From Ephemerocybe angulata (taxonomy: Eukaryota; Basidiomycota; Agaricomycetes; Agaricales; Psathyrellaceae): a DNA stretch of 64,000 nucleotides. The DNA lies in contig JAACJK010000163.1 of assembly GCA_013368325.1 (NCBI GenBank), positions 3,224,001 to 3,288,000 on the forward strand, given 5' to 3'. The notes beneath the pieces are model-generated. The model saw only the letters and a list, made by a program, of their open reading frames with translations, was not told the origin of the DNA and made no database searches. Position numbers and translations under genes: made by a program. Below, piece after piece: positions 1 through 10,271 of the stretch (the first letter of the stretch is position 1; each line of letters opens with the position of its first letter).

Positions 1-1571
1 GTGTCGTTCGCAGAAGACAGGTGTCGCCCTAGGCAAGGGGAAGTGGTGTGTTCCGTTGGAGACAAACCAGAAGATATAGTGGGATCGATGAACCTCGAGG
101 TAGCAGCCTTTTTGAGCGAACGGTTGCTGCGTGTCGCCAAACTCGTGGTTGAACAAGGAGCGCAGGTGACTGCAGCCTGGCGACGCCTTGAGGCGTCAAG
201 CCAGGGCATGCACACATGTTTCGAGGCGCGCGTTCATCGCCTCAAAGCTGGGAACGTGCATTTTGTAGATAATGTCGTCGTTTCATATCTCATATCACAG
301 GTATGATCATACCAAGCTAGTGGCACGATTCGCGAAAGCCTCTGCGATTGTAATATGGGCGCGATGTAGATACTTGAATCGCTTCAAGGCAAGGAAAGTT
401 CGGATATGTCCTGCAGAAGAAGATGTCTGTTTTTACGCATAGTGATCTTGAGATTAAGATTCCAAGGGCACCATAGTGTGTCAGAGCAAGTTGGATCCGG
501 GGGCGGTTTAAGGGAGATGAACGTCAAGAACGATGCCTCGCGGTAAGCGCCTGTTTAATTTTCGAACCAAACCGGTCCGAACCTGATCCGACCGCGGCCT
601 CTCGGCCTCTCTCGGCCTTCGGCGTTCATGCCAGCTTGCCCTCGAGTCTCCTGCCACCTGGCCACCACATCGACACCGAGCATAGTTCAAAAGGTCAAGC
701 TCGGATAAAATATGGCCTCTACCACTCTACCCTGGCTCGGGTAGCTGGTGTTTGTTCGTGGAGGGAACTGGAAGCCAACGAAGGGTAAAGTCTTGAAACA
801 CGGTTGCCTTGTTTTCGGGTTTCCTGTGCTTCCCGCTCAGACCCTACTACCGAAACGTTTTCTGAACTGCCTAATGTAGACAACAGCAATTACCCCAGTC
901 TCAGGTATTCTCGGAGCGCCAAGTTTCCGACAGTATGTTGCCTTTTCATGGATTGCAATCTTGAATGACGCATATTGAGAGGGTGTGTATCAAGTTCGTT
1001 CATTTTCATTCGATGTTCATAGCCAAAGCTCAAGCCGCTCAATCAGCTAAAAAAGACTTATCGATCGATTGTATCGTGATTCTCTGGGCACAGTCGTGTC
1101 CCCCACTTCAACCCAAGTCGTGCAGAAGGCAATCTTCTGGCTCCGGCATATCGTGGAATTATACTGCACTGACTTTAAGACGCGCCAGAGCGTTCTTCTA
1201 TGACTTTTTGGCTCTGAGTATGGTCCGGTCGAAATGACCGGAGCCCGGGCGCCTAAAAGTAGCTGGGACCATCCACTACAAATTGATACAGTAAAGTATC
1301 GCTCTTCCCTTCTCTTCAGCACGCGGTGGCGATATGAGCGCTTATGTGTCGCATTGGCCTAACAACAATGTCTAGTTCATTCCCATTCCATTTACTAGCC
1401 TCCTGTGAAAGGTGGTTAGGCGCCTAGCCATGTTTGGCCAGTGACGTGCTAGAGCATCATTTGAGGCAGTGGAGACCTCCACTTTGGCAATGCACACCCA
1501 TCCAGATATAAGTGGCTTCCTTAGCTCTCGATTCACCCTTCGTCTTGACGCTCGTTCCATCCCTACATACC
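1..1571. other. Left edge, no gene recognised
   Basis: A frame is open from base 1 to about 303 on the plus strand and could be the end of a gene that begins outside the window, but its product matches no family I know and no splice structure supports it. The rest contains only short unrelated open frames. I see no promoter motif or repeat that I can defend. Confidence 0.3.
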
Positions 1572-2983
1572 ATGGCCTCGACACCGGAGCGCCTTTCAAA
1601 TACCAGGCTCCGGAGTTCCAGCAATACAGACCAAGGTAAAGGCTACATGATGGAAAGAGTGATGTCAGATCCTTGAAGGTGCGCCAACAGTATTCCACTA
1701 ATGTCTTATCCTTGGCCCCGATGCTTGTGCTGACTATCTACGTAAAGCCCAGTCAAGAGATCCCCGCAGGAGGTGGAGATGCGTCATTTAGGGACTTCCC
1801 GTCACCGGCACTTTGTCCAAGATGCAACGGGGCTTCGAAGAACCTCCTGGATGATGGAAGGGCCATGTTTGGTGAACATGAAGCTCGATATCTGAAGATG
1901 GAGGCCGCTATTTCTCAAATCAGAGCGACAGTTGAAAGGCAACAGGAATCGATCGTAGAGCTCAATAGAAAGCTCGTGTCAGAGCTCACGACGAAGGTCG
2001 ATACCATGGCCGCCAAAGATACGGCAGCACACCGCATCTTCGAATCTCTTATAGCCAAGCAGGAAGCGAAATTAGAAGCCAAGGATAGCAATCCTTGAAG
2101 CATTCGAACAGATTGGGAGGCTCAGGGAGATGCTTAGGGAAGAGGAGGGCAAGACTTCAGCTTTGCGCCGGACCTTGGAGAATGCTACATCGCAGGGAGG
2201 AGAGAAGGAAGCTCCCAGTTCGCCAAAGGGTGACAATAATGGTGAGGACAATGCATTCATCGCATAGAGGGATCTGACACTCTATCATGTCGCTCTGTAG
2301 ACTCTTCGATCCCGAATTCACCTGTCCCTTTCTCAACCAAGGATCCGCTTTACGAAGCCTTCATCAAGACTTGGTGTTTTGTGGGTGAACCTGCTCCTCT
2401 CCAAGCTGACTTGGCTGGCGAGAAGAAGGTTTTGGCGGAGGACGTCCCAGCACCAGGTCAATCCAAACCGGCCTCAGCGTCGCACCCTCAAGACCAACCT
2501 CGAGCTCCTAGACGAACCAAATCAATGATTCTGCAAACCAGGGAGACTGGAGAATCCCAGTCCAGAAGCACCGGCAACCCAAACTGCGAACTCGGTCAAA
2601 GGGGCCAAGCATGTTACATGCGAACAGGACGGGCAAGGCCGAACTGCCACTGTAGCATCATCAGCTCGTCGTCTGCGGGGAGGTTACCCGTCAAGTTTGA
2701 AAGGGCAGGGAGTTTCCAAGCCCACTCTAACTAGGGGCTTGGATAGCGAGGCTGAGGATCCAGACTCGGAAGACGTCGCCAGGAGATATGAGCATCAAAT
2801 CGCCGTCCTGACCGATAAATTATCTTAGTGCCATGCACAACTCATGGCTTACTCGAATGCTCGTGCGCCCCTCAACTTTCAACTGGGGTCTGCGTTTGGA
2901 GCGTTGGCGTACCAGCCCTGGGATAATCTGCCGGGCCCACTGGGCTCTCAAGTTCATCCTCACTCTGAGGGAGAAATATACTA
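1572..2983 (+). pseudogene. Decayed coiled-coil paralogue
   Basis: This is a broken relative of the two minus-strand coiled-coil genes that follow. A start with a good context (ACATACCATGG) lies at 1572. The frame reaching 2098 contains MEAAISQIRATV, matching MEAAINELRATI of the 4341-5690 gene. At about 2085 the frame shifts: homology continues one frame over with AILEAFEQIGRLREML, against ALTEAFEQLAKAKYQL in the intact paralogue. That frame hits TAG at 2265. The C-terminal signature reappears at 2788-2860 as YEHQIAVLTDKLS-stop-CHAQLM, with TAG at 2826-2828 where both paralogues have the Glu of RLAECH. Unannotated introns could explain one break, but not both the frameshift and the nonsense codon. 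Function of the family is unknown. Confidence 0.7.
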
Positions 2984-3031
2984 GTGCACACTGCTAAACA
3001 TATCCTGTATTATTTAGCAATTGCCTAGGAA

Positions 3032-4006
3032 TTACTGGTGTGATGCAGTCCGTCTCCTCGACCCGCCTTTGTCTGCCCCCTCCAACTCTTCGTCGGTTTC
3101 TTCCTCGACCATGGACAATGAACGCGTAGAAGATAACTCTGGTCTTCCCTTCAGGCTACGACTAGCCAAGGGGTTGCGACTAGCCATGAGCTGTGCATGG
3201 CACTCTGCAAGCCTGTCAGCGAGGTCTGCGATGCGGAGCTCGTATTGTGCCCTGAGTGCATCAAACTCCTCACTGCCCGTTGCGATCCCGCTGAGTCTGG
3301 CTCCCAGGTGCGGCTGAATGTGGGTACTGCTGGTACCACTGTGTATGGGCCTCCGTGACGGCCATTTTTGGAGTCGGCGCTGCGATGGAATGCCAATGCC
3401 TCCAGCGTGCGCCGGGTATCTTTCGACACGGGACGCAACCTTCGCAGCGAGCTGCTTGGCTTGCATATCCGTGATGATCGCGTCCTTCTCCACGACCCTC
3501 GCTTCAAGGGAGGCAAGCCTCCCCTCCTGCTCCTCGAGCCTTTCCCTGTATTCGGCTTCCATCGTCTCCACCTGCCGAGATGCCTCTTCCAAGCGCCGAG
3601 TAAGTTCCAGGATTGTCTGATCCTTCTCGGCTAGTGCACCCTCGAGGCGCTGTGACATCGAGGCGATTTGGGCGTCCCTTGCTTCCACTTCCGCGTCCCT
3701 GCGCTCCAGCAGCTTTACAAGCCGGCTGATTGTCATATCCCGTTCAGAAATAGCCTCCACCGCACTACTCCCTAAGCGCTCGTTGTACACGGGCGCTCCT
3801 TTATGCTCGAGATCCTGAGATTGGCGCCTCGGTTCGGAATCCCGGCATGAGCTTGAACTGCGAATCTCAGGCGGGAACACGTCTGGCTTTGCTGGCGTTT
3901 CCACGAGCTTCGGCAGCGTGTGGGAAGCCGTTGGCTGGTCTTGCGACTCGGAAGGCAGCTTTTTCCTCTGAGTTAGAGATAGCCTGGACCACCCTTTATT
4001 GGACAT
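3032..4006 (-). CDS. Coiled-coil protein, family of unknown function (324 aa)
   Basis: One uninterrupted frame. Residues about 1-80 are Ser/Pro/Arg-rich and probably disordered. Residues about 85-190 form a long heptad-like coiled coil with repeated EKDxxIxxL and RRDAEVEARDAQI patterns. A second short helix near 225-260 carries the paralogue-specific signature YELRIADLADRLAECHAQLM. The tail is acidic then basic (EETDEELEGADKGGSRRR). There is no signal peptide, membrane segment or catalytic motif. The same layout (disordered head, coiled coil, LTDRLAECH box) occurs in the next gene on the same strand, so the two arose by tandem duplication. A scaffold or self-associating role is only a guess. 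The minus strand is favoured over opposite-strand shadows because homology to the paralogue exists only in this frame. Confidence 0.65.
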   Translation of the reverse strand: MSNKGWSRLSLTQRKKLPSESQDQPTASHTLPKLVETPAKPDVFPPEIRSSSSCRDSEPRRQSQDLEHKGAPVYNERLGSSAVEAISERDMTISRLVKLLERRDAEVEARDAQIASMSQRLEGALAEKDQTILELTRRLEEASRQVETMEAEYRERLEEQEGRLASLEARVVEKDAIITDMQAKQLAAKVASRVERYPAHAGGIGIPSQRRLQKWPSRRPIHSGTSSTHIQPHLGARLSGIATGSEEFDALRAQYELRIADLADRLAECHAQLMASRNPLASRSLKGRPELSSTRSLSMVEEETDEELEGADKGGSRRRTASHQ

Positions 4007-4340
4007 AATGGCTTCAGATGGCGTCGTCTTTCTTGGGCGGTGGAGGGGCGGTATGATGGCGTCTGGAAATCAAGTTGTACCTGGTCGTGGTTGGGAACAG
4101 AGACCGAGGTATGTTAGAGAGCTGAAGGTGAAGCTCTCTGAATTGTATGTATAGCCTCTGTTTGTTTTTGACAGTGCATTTGGGGCATTTACAAACCTTT
4201 GCACCGCCATCTTCCATGGTAGCTTGGGCGCTAAAGGAGATAGGGGCGAAACTTGTGATTACGGCTCGAAGGCATGGTATGATAATGTACGAGAGAGGCG
4301 CCTAGCTGCCCATAGTGTAACTTTGGCAATTCAACCCACC

Positions 4341-5690
4341 CTATTCGTGAGAGTATCTGACTCGCCGGTATGAGTCATCTCTCTCTCCCCTGTCGAGATA
4401 GTTGGAGGCTAAGCCAAAGGTGCGTAGGGGGAGAGGCCCACCACTCCGGTTCATCAACAGGGTATGGCATTCCGCGAGCCTGTCGGTTAGGTCTACTATT
4501 CGCTGCTCGTATTGCTCCTTGAGTGCTTCGATTTCGAGGTCCCGGGACTTGTTTAAGGGCTCCTTTCTGAGTCGATCTAGGACTCCCTGAGCTCTTGGGT
4601 AGGTGCCTGGGACTGGCGACGGATGAAAAGGACGAGGGGTTGGAGGACGATAGTAGGAGCTGGGGGAGGGCGTGGGGTAGGGAGAGGGGGCATTGTAGGA
4701 CGTCAAATCATGGCTGCCACGGGGAGTGGCGACCTTCAGCTCTGCTATCGTCGCGTCCTTCTCCGCAATGTCCTCCTTCAACGACGCAATGGTTTCCTCC
4801 TGCTTCATTTTGGCGCTGGTCAGTTCTTCGATCTGGGCTTCCATTTCGTTCGCCTTCTGCGCGATGACTCTGAACCCACGTCCCGGTGTGCCATCCTGCA
4901 GCTCTGCAATCATCGCGTCCTTCTCGGCAATAGCGTCCTTCAATGAGATGACTAGGTCACCGTGCTTCGTGTTGGCGTCTGTCAGCTCCCGGATTTCGGC
5001 TTCCATGTCCTTTGTCTTCCGTGAAACATCTTCGAACCCACGTTTAAGGCGGGATGTGAGCTCTCGCTCCTCATCCAGCTGGTACTTTGCCTTTGCCAGC
5101 TGCTCGAACGCTTCAGTTAGCGCCTGGATTTGGTTCTCCTTGGAATCCAATTCGGCTTCGCGTCTGGCCAATGATTCGCTGAGACGGGTTATAGTTGCAT
5201 CGCGGCTCAGTGTGGGGGTAGGATCGTTTATTGAGGGGAACGGTATTTCTGTCCGTCGCTTCATCACCTCTTCCTGCTTCAAAATTGTTGCCCTGAGCTC
5301 GTTAATGGCAGCTTCCATCACAAACGCTCGAGCCTGGAGGTCGATGATAGCCTTTCCCTCTGTCGTTTCCCCGGTAACTTGTGGTATTCCATGCTCGGAG
5401 CTCTCGGTCAACGCTTCCTGGGGCACCTTATCGTAGCTTGGAGGTGGGAACTTGAACTTGAAGGCGGCGCCCGAGGTGTTCGTAGCAGCCATCTTTTCGT
5501 CAGCGAGTTTGGGGGGATCGACTGAAGATTCGGTAAAGGATCTGTGGTGCCTGGTAGGAGTGATAAGGGAGGATAGTCGATGCCATGCCTTCCTGCTCTT
5601 GTAGGCGGTGTCGTCGGAATCCGTTCGTTTCGGTGCGCTAGGCACGACAAACTCGAGTGTATCTGAAGGGTATTCCGATGGAGGGGACAT
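4341..5690 (-). CDS. Coiled-coil protein with internal 47-residue duplication (449 aa)
   Basis: Intronless frame starting MSPPSEYPSDTLEF. Residues about 1-95 are polar and low in complexity. Coiled coil covers about 120-310. Within it a block of about 47 residues is repeated in tandem: MEAEIRELTDAN...IAEKDAMIAEL followed by MEAQIEELTSAK...IAEKDATIAEL. A Pro/Ser/Tyr-rich linker (about 320-365) precedes the family C-terminal box YEQRIVDLTDRLAECHTLLM. It is the longest of the three paralogues and the best candidate for the functional one. No targeting signal or enzymatic motif is visible. The upstream 840 bp is shared with the divergently transcribed Na+/H+ exchanger, so the two may share a promoter region. 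Confidence 0.7.
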   Translation of the reverse strand: MSPPSEYPSDTLEFVVPSAPKRTDSDDTAYKSRKAWHRLSSLITPTRHHRSFTESSVDPPKLADEKMAATNTSGAAFKFKFPPPSYDKVPQEALTESSEHGIPQVTGETTEGKAIIDLQARAFVMEAAINELRATILKQEEVMKRRTEIPFPSINDPTPTLSRDATITRLSESLARREAELDSKENQIQALTEAFEQLAKAKYQLDEERELTSRLKRGFEDVSRKTKDMEAEIRELTDANTKHGDLVISLKDAIAEKDAMIAELQDGTPGRGFRVIAQKANEMEAQIEELTSAKMKQEETIASLKEDIAEKDATIAELKVATPRGSHDLTSYNAPSPYPTPSPSSYYRPPTPRPFHPSPVPGTYPRAQGVLDRLRKEPLNKSRDLEIEALKEQYEQRIVDLTDRLAECHTLLMNRSGGPLPLRTFGLASNYLDRGERDDSYRRVRYSHE

Positions 5691-6531
5691 GGCTGAGTGA
5701 AGGAAAGAGCAGAGAGATCAATATCGACTAGGAAACGCTAATTAAGATACGCACAGGCCCATGGTTGGCAGCCACTGCCTCGTTTGGTCACAGGACTTGA
5801 TGCAGGGTTTGGGCGCTTAAGTCGAGTTTGCTCCTCGCCGCTCTGGACGTGCTGTTTAAGCCTTGCATTTACTTGGGAAGTCTAGACACAGTTCATGCTA
5901 GGGGTTGAAAACCCAAGAAAAGAGGCACTCCTTTCATTCAGCGCTCTGGAATCGGACCCGCAGGAAGAGGAGAAGGTAAAGGCTGTGCACAGGAAGCCTG
6001 AGCTGCATCGCCGCATGGAAGACGCTTTGGGCAAGCCCGGATTCTCTATGTCCTTACCCCAGTCCTTCTCTCGAGGAAACTAGCAGAGTACGACCAGGAG
6101 GAGAGAGTGGTGGAGAGCAGAGAGGTAACGGCCGCCGGTCCGACGCGATGAATGATCCGCATCGACCCAAATAAGGAGAATAGGGGTGCAAAGTTGGCTG
6201 ACGTAATGCATCGGACCCCTGGGCATGGTGCGCAGTGCCAAACGGTTTTGACGTCCGTCATGACAGTCGACCTTTGCCTCTGAGATCTCCTCAACTAGAA
6301 CACGGCCGATATACATATCTACCCCAGAAGCCGCCTGGACAGAACACATAGCTCTGCCAGAGGTCAGTATCCCGACGCGTATTGGGCGAGGGATTATTGA
6401 CGTGAATCCGCAGTCCCATAGACATACCGGCGGTATCGTGTTCAGCGCACAGGAACGAGACGGAGGAGTGGACTGCGGACTCACAAGACGATTATATACC
6501 TCTGAAGACTGACCGCGCCTACACGACTACC
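5691..6531. other. Divergent intergenic region
   Basis: Separates the minus-strand coiled-coil gene from the plus-strand exchanger. It contains only short, unconserved open frames and must hold both promoters. I could not identify a convincing TATA box or factor site. Confidence 0.4.
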
Positions 6532-8998
6532 ATGACGATATCGGGCATGTCGTTCCATGTCTCCTCGCCATACAACTCCTACGCGTCGACACCCACACCA
6601 GCACCCGCGGAGGATGAAGAGTTCTATTCATCGTGGTCCCTGTTCCTGGTCTGCATGCTCCTAATTCTGAGCTTATGGACCTCGTACTACTTGCAAATCA
6701 AACGGATACGAGCAGTTCACGAAACTCTAGTTTCCATATTCGCTGGGATGTTTGTGGGGTTGGTCGTGCGATTGGCGCCAGGCACGATGATTAGGGAGAT
6801 GCTAGTGAGTTCTATTTCTACTTTCCCTGAATAATGGTATTGAGGTATCCTTTATACAACCCGTAGACATTCAAGCACACCCTGTTCTTCAACCTCCTGC
6901 TTCCACCTATCATCCTAAATTCTGGCTTCGAGCTGAAGCAGGTGTGTAGCGGCCAACCACTTTCACAGCTCGAGACTAACGCAATGGCAGGAAAACTTCT
7001 TCCGTAACTTCGGGTCGATAATCGTGTTTGCTTTCGGGGGAACATTTATCTCAGCTGTGGGTGTTGGGTGAGTTTGGTCGATCCCGGGGTGGAGTTTGCG
7101 TTACTCATGATATACAGCGTCCTTGTTCACATATACTCGTTCCTTGGAATTGAAGGAATGGACCTTTCACTCGTTGAGTGTCTGGCATTCGGCTCGACCC
7201 TGTCCGCCACGGATCCTGTTACCATTCTCGCCATCTTCAACCAGTACAAAGTCGATCCCAAGCTTTATACCGTCATTTTTGGCGAGAGTTTACTGAACGA
7301 CGCAGTTAGTATCGTCATGTATGAGTAAGTGCTGTTTCACTCTGTCCTGTCTCTTATATACTTACCACAAACTGTAACAGGACCCTGAGCAAGTTCCACG
7401 GCGAAGAGGTCTACCTGGGCTCCATCTTCCACGGAATTGGCATCTTTTTGATATCCTTCGCTCTTAGCACTCTACTTGGAGTGACCTTCGGCCTTCTTAT
7501 GTCCCTTCTCCTCAAGCACTCCCATCTCCACTACTTCCCTCAAATCGAGAGCTGCCTCGTCGCCCTCTGCGCCTACACCTGCTACTTCCTCTCCACCGGT
7601 CTCAGCCTCTCCGGAATCGTCTCCCTCCTCTTCTGCGGCATCACACTCAAACACTACGCCTACCACACGATGAGCCGAAAAACGCAACGCGCGAGCAAAA
7701 GTCTGTTTAGCGTCCTCGCACAGCTCAGCGAGAACTTTATCTTCATCTACCTCGGAATGGCGCTGTTCACCTCGGCTCCCATCTCCGAGCCCGTGTTCAG
7801 CTACGTCAAGCCACTTTTCATCCTTATCACCACTGTTGCGGTGGTCTTCACGCGCTATGCCGCCGTATTCCCCCTTGCAGAGGCTATCAATTTCTTCCAT
7901 CGAAATATCCGGGGCCAGCGGCAGGACGAACTGCCGCATAGCTATCAGATGATGCTGTTCTGGGCAGGTCTGCGTGGGGCTGTCGGTGTAGCGCTCGCTA
8001 CTGGCTTCAACGGGGCCAACGCCAAGGTCCTGCGGATGACGGTCCTCCTGGTGGTTGTTATCACCGTACTGTTCTTCGGCGGCACGACAGCGCGGATGCT
8101 GGAGGTGATGAAGATCAGGACGGGTGTGCCGGATGAAGATGGAGGAAGTGATACGGAGGACGAGGAGCCGTACTATAACGAGTATGCACCAGTGTCGCGG
8201 AATGGAAGCGGGATTCTGAACGGCCGGGGCGTGCGGGGTCCGACAAGGTCTTCAAGAGATTATCAGCAGAACGCCTCGAGGGTGGGCTCGCACTACGGGA
8301 ACAGGGCTTACAACCACCACGTGCTGTCGCAAGCCGATCAATACAGGGGAAGCCTGCCACAGAGCCCCGTCGCGCCGGGGCACGCGCCGCCGAACGCGAC
8401 AGTCTTCTCAGCCGCCTCGTCGGATTCGTATGACTCGGATGGGGAGGTGCTGCCGCTGGCGCCCACGGCGCTGCAGCAGCGCGAGCACGATGGTGGTGCG
8501 GGTGCGGAGCCCGGGCTTAGTAGATCGGAGAGCACGTCGTCGTTTGCGGAGCTGTTTAGGAATACGGGGTTGGCGGAGACGGCGAGTGTGGAGGATGGGA
8601 AGTGGTTCCAGGCGATTGATGAGAGATACTTGTTGCCGCTGTTCTCGAATGCGACGGCGAGCCGGTCGTTTAATGCGAGGAGGGCGTCGAGGCGCGCGGC
8701 GGTGGCGGCTGCGAATACGAACACGGGCTCGGGAGGGGGGTCTGCGAGTGGGAGTGGGCTTGGGGTGGATGTGAGGGGGCTGAGTCGGGAGCCGGAGGAG
8801 GATGAGCTGGAGAGCGATTTGTCGTCTATGGCGCCTATGGGAGGGAATGGGGCGAGGTCGAGGGGGGATGTGGTTTCGCTCGGTGCGAGACCGGGGGTGT
8901 CGAGGCTGGCGTCGTTGGATGATAGTAGGGATGAGCGGGGGCTGGGGAGTCCTGTTCTGCGGAGTTTTGGGAAGGGGGGCGAAGGTGAGGGGCGGTGA
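6532..8998 (+). CDS. NHX1: Endosomal Na+(K+)/H+ exchanger, Nhx1/NHE type (749 aa)
   Basis: Electroneutral cation/proton antiporter of the CPA1 family; fungal Nhx1 works in late endosome and vacuole membranes in pH control and trafficking. Exons: 6532-6804, 6867-6941, 6991-7067, 7118-7324, 7381-8998; all introns are GT-AG and phases agree. After a Ser/Pro-rich head, the first membrane segment is [15 protein letters not shown]. The amiloride-pocket motif [12 protein letters not shown] is at about 97-108, the transport-site segment SATDPVTIL at about 171-179 and [10 protein letters not shown] at 197-206. The membrane core ends near residue 450. A tail of about 300 residues follows (acidic [13 protein letters not shown], then Ser/Gly-rich), longer than in yeast Nhx1; it is presumably cytosolic and regulatory. 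GC content and codon use of the 3-prime half are high, but the frame stays open to the TGA. Confidence 0.93.
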
Positions 8999-10077
8999 GG
9001 AAGGAGATCTTTATGGACTTTTGATGAGGACATTGTTGCTTCTAGTCCATGCTAGATGCATTGGTCGTATAGAGAATACCATATCGTTTTCGCAGTAGTT
9101 CTAATATATCCCTTGTACAGTCTACAGAGATGTCAAAGCACTCGGCCGGCATCCAGTTAGGGGTGAGAATGGTCGCCGGTCGGCTAGTAAGTACTGTACC
9201 GTTCCCACTGTCGGGTGGGCGGGACCGACGATCCGTTGAACCGCAACCTCCATGAGCTCAGCAGCAAACATTCATCGCCGATGAGCAGTGGCCAGGCGCA
9301 GCTTGTGCACCTCATCAAAGCATCTCACCATGCGACAATCATGAGCTCACGAAGAACGGGCCGCTATCCTTCGCCAATCACCTCTACCCCGCGTTAACGG
9401 TGGTCGATGTGGGCTTTCAAAAGCACCCATCCTATGCAGCAGTGGTTCTTGTCGACGATTCGAAGGTCGCGCCTTCTGTTCCTGGGCGCGTTGGATGCCG
9501 GCGTTTTAAGGATGACAATGCTGAAGGGGTCAATAGGACTGGCGAAGGGGTTGGGGACTCTTGGCGAGTCTTTCTATCGATCTATGACTGTGGTGGCTGA
9601 AGAGGTCCGGCCCTAGTCTCGTGAACCAGCCTCTATGTGAGAAGAAGATCGTTCTTGGACGATGATCCTTGAAGGTTCTCGGATGCCCCTCTCAGGCCCC
9701 CTTGCGACGCCAACTTAGAGTGAGAAGAAATAATAGACGCTCATACAGCTTCTCGTGCACGATCCACCCATTAATTCCACGATCTCGCTCTCAATGTCGG
9801 TCGATGTTAGTGCGTCGCGGAGAGGACCTGTATATCGCCATCGCGTTCTCAATTCTCAAGCTTTGCCAATCCTCTTTCGCGCCATCAGAAAGAAGCAGGC
9901 TAAAGTTTGGCGAAGGCGGAGAATCCAGGGCGAAATCCCCCGTACTTGACCTCGATATTCTCACTCCAAGGGGCCCTTCACGTCCCCATCGTTTATAGCA
10001 ACTCCCGAATCCCGCGTGGCCGGGCCTCCTCCATCCCTCCAAGCCTGTTTCTCACTCCGAGGATTATCCAGATCGGG
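8999..10077. other. Intergenic, no gene recognised
   Basis: About 1.1 kb between the exchanger stop and the GH115 promoter. It should contain the exchanger 3-prime UTR and upstream GH115 regulatory DNA. Short frames near 9215-9600 have no recognisable product or splice logic. Confidence 0.35.
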
Positions 10078-10177
10078 GCGGGGGGAAGACGCTCTGGTGC
10101 GCGTGACTCGCGTTCCCCCCTCCTACCCCGGAATGCTGTTTGATTTTCACGGGTATGTAGAAGCCTGGAGGCCCCGG
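10078..10177. promoter_or_regulatory. Cluster of three CreA/Cre1-like sites upstream of GH115
   Basis: The carbon-catabolite repressor consensus SYGGRG is met by GCGGGG at 10078-10083 (plus) and by CCGGGG on the minus strand at 10126-10131 and 10172-10177. Three sites within 100 bp, just upstream of a TATA box, would fit glucose repression of a xylan-degrading enzyme. The consensus is short, so each single match is weak evidence. Confidence 0.4.
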
Positions 10178-10197
10178 GAAAGTCTACACACGCGCCG

Positions 10198-10203
10198 TAT
10201 AAG
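10198..10203 (+). promoter_or_regulatory. TATA box of the GH115 gene
   Basis: TATAAG lies 74 bp upstream of the chosen ATG at 10272, a normal distance for a fungal core promoter with a short 5-prime leader. Confidence 0.55.
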
Positions 10204-10271
10204 TACGACGCGATTCTCAGCCGACTTCTGGTTTCTTCGCTAGGAAGCGCCGCTTGCATGACGCTAGCAGC

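Noticed and set aside
8338..9033. 231-codon minus-strand frame opposite the exchanger tail
   Set aside because: Mirror of GC-rich coding sequence; the plus strand has exchanger homology and consistent splicing.
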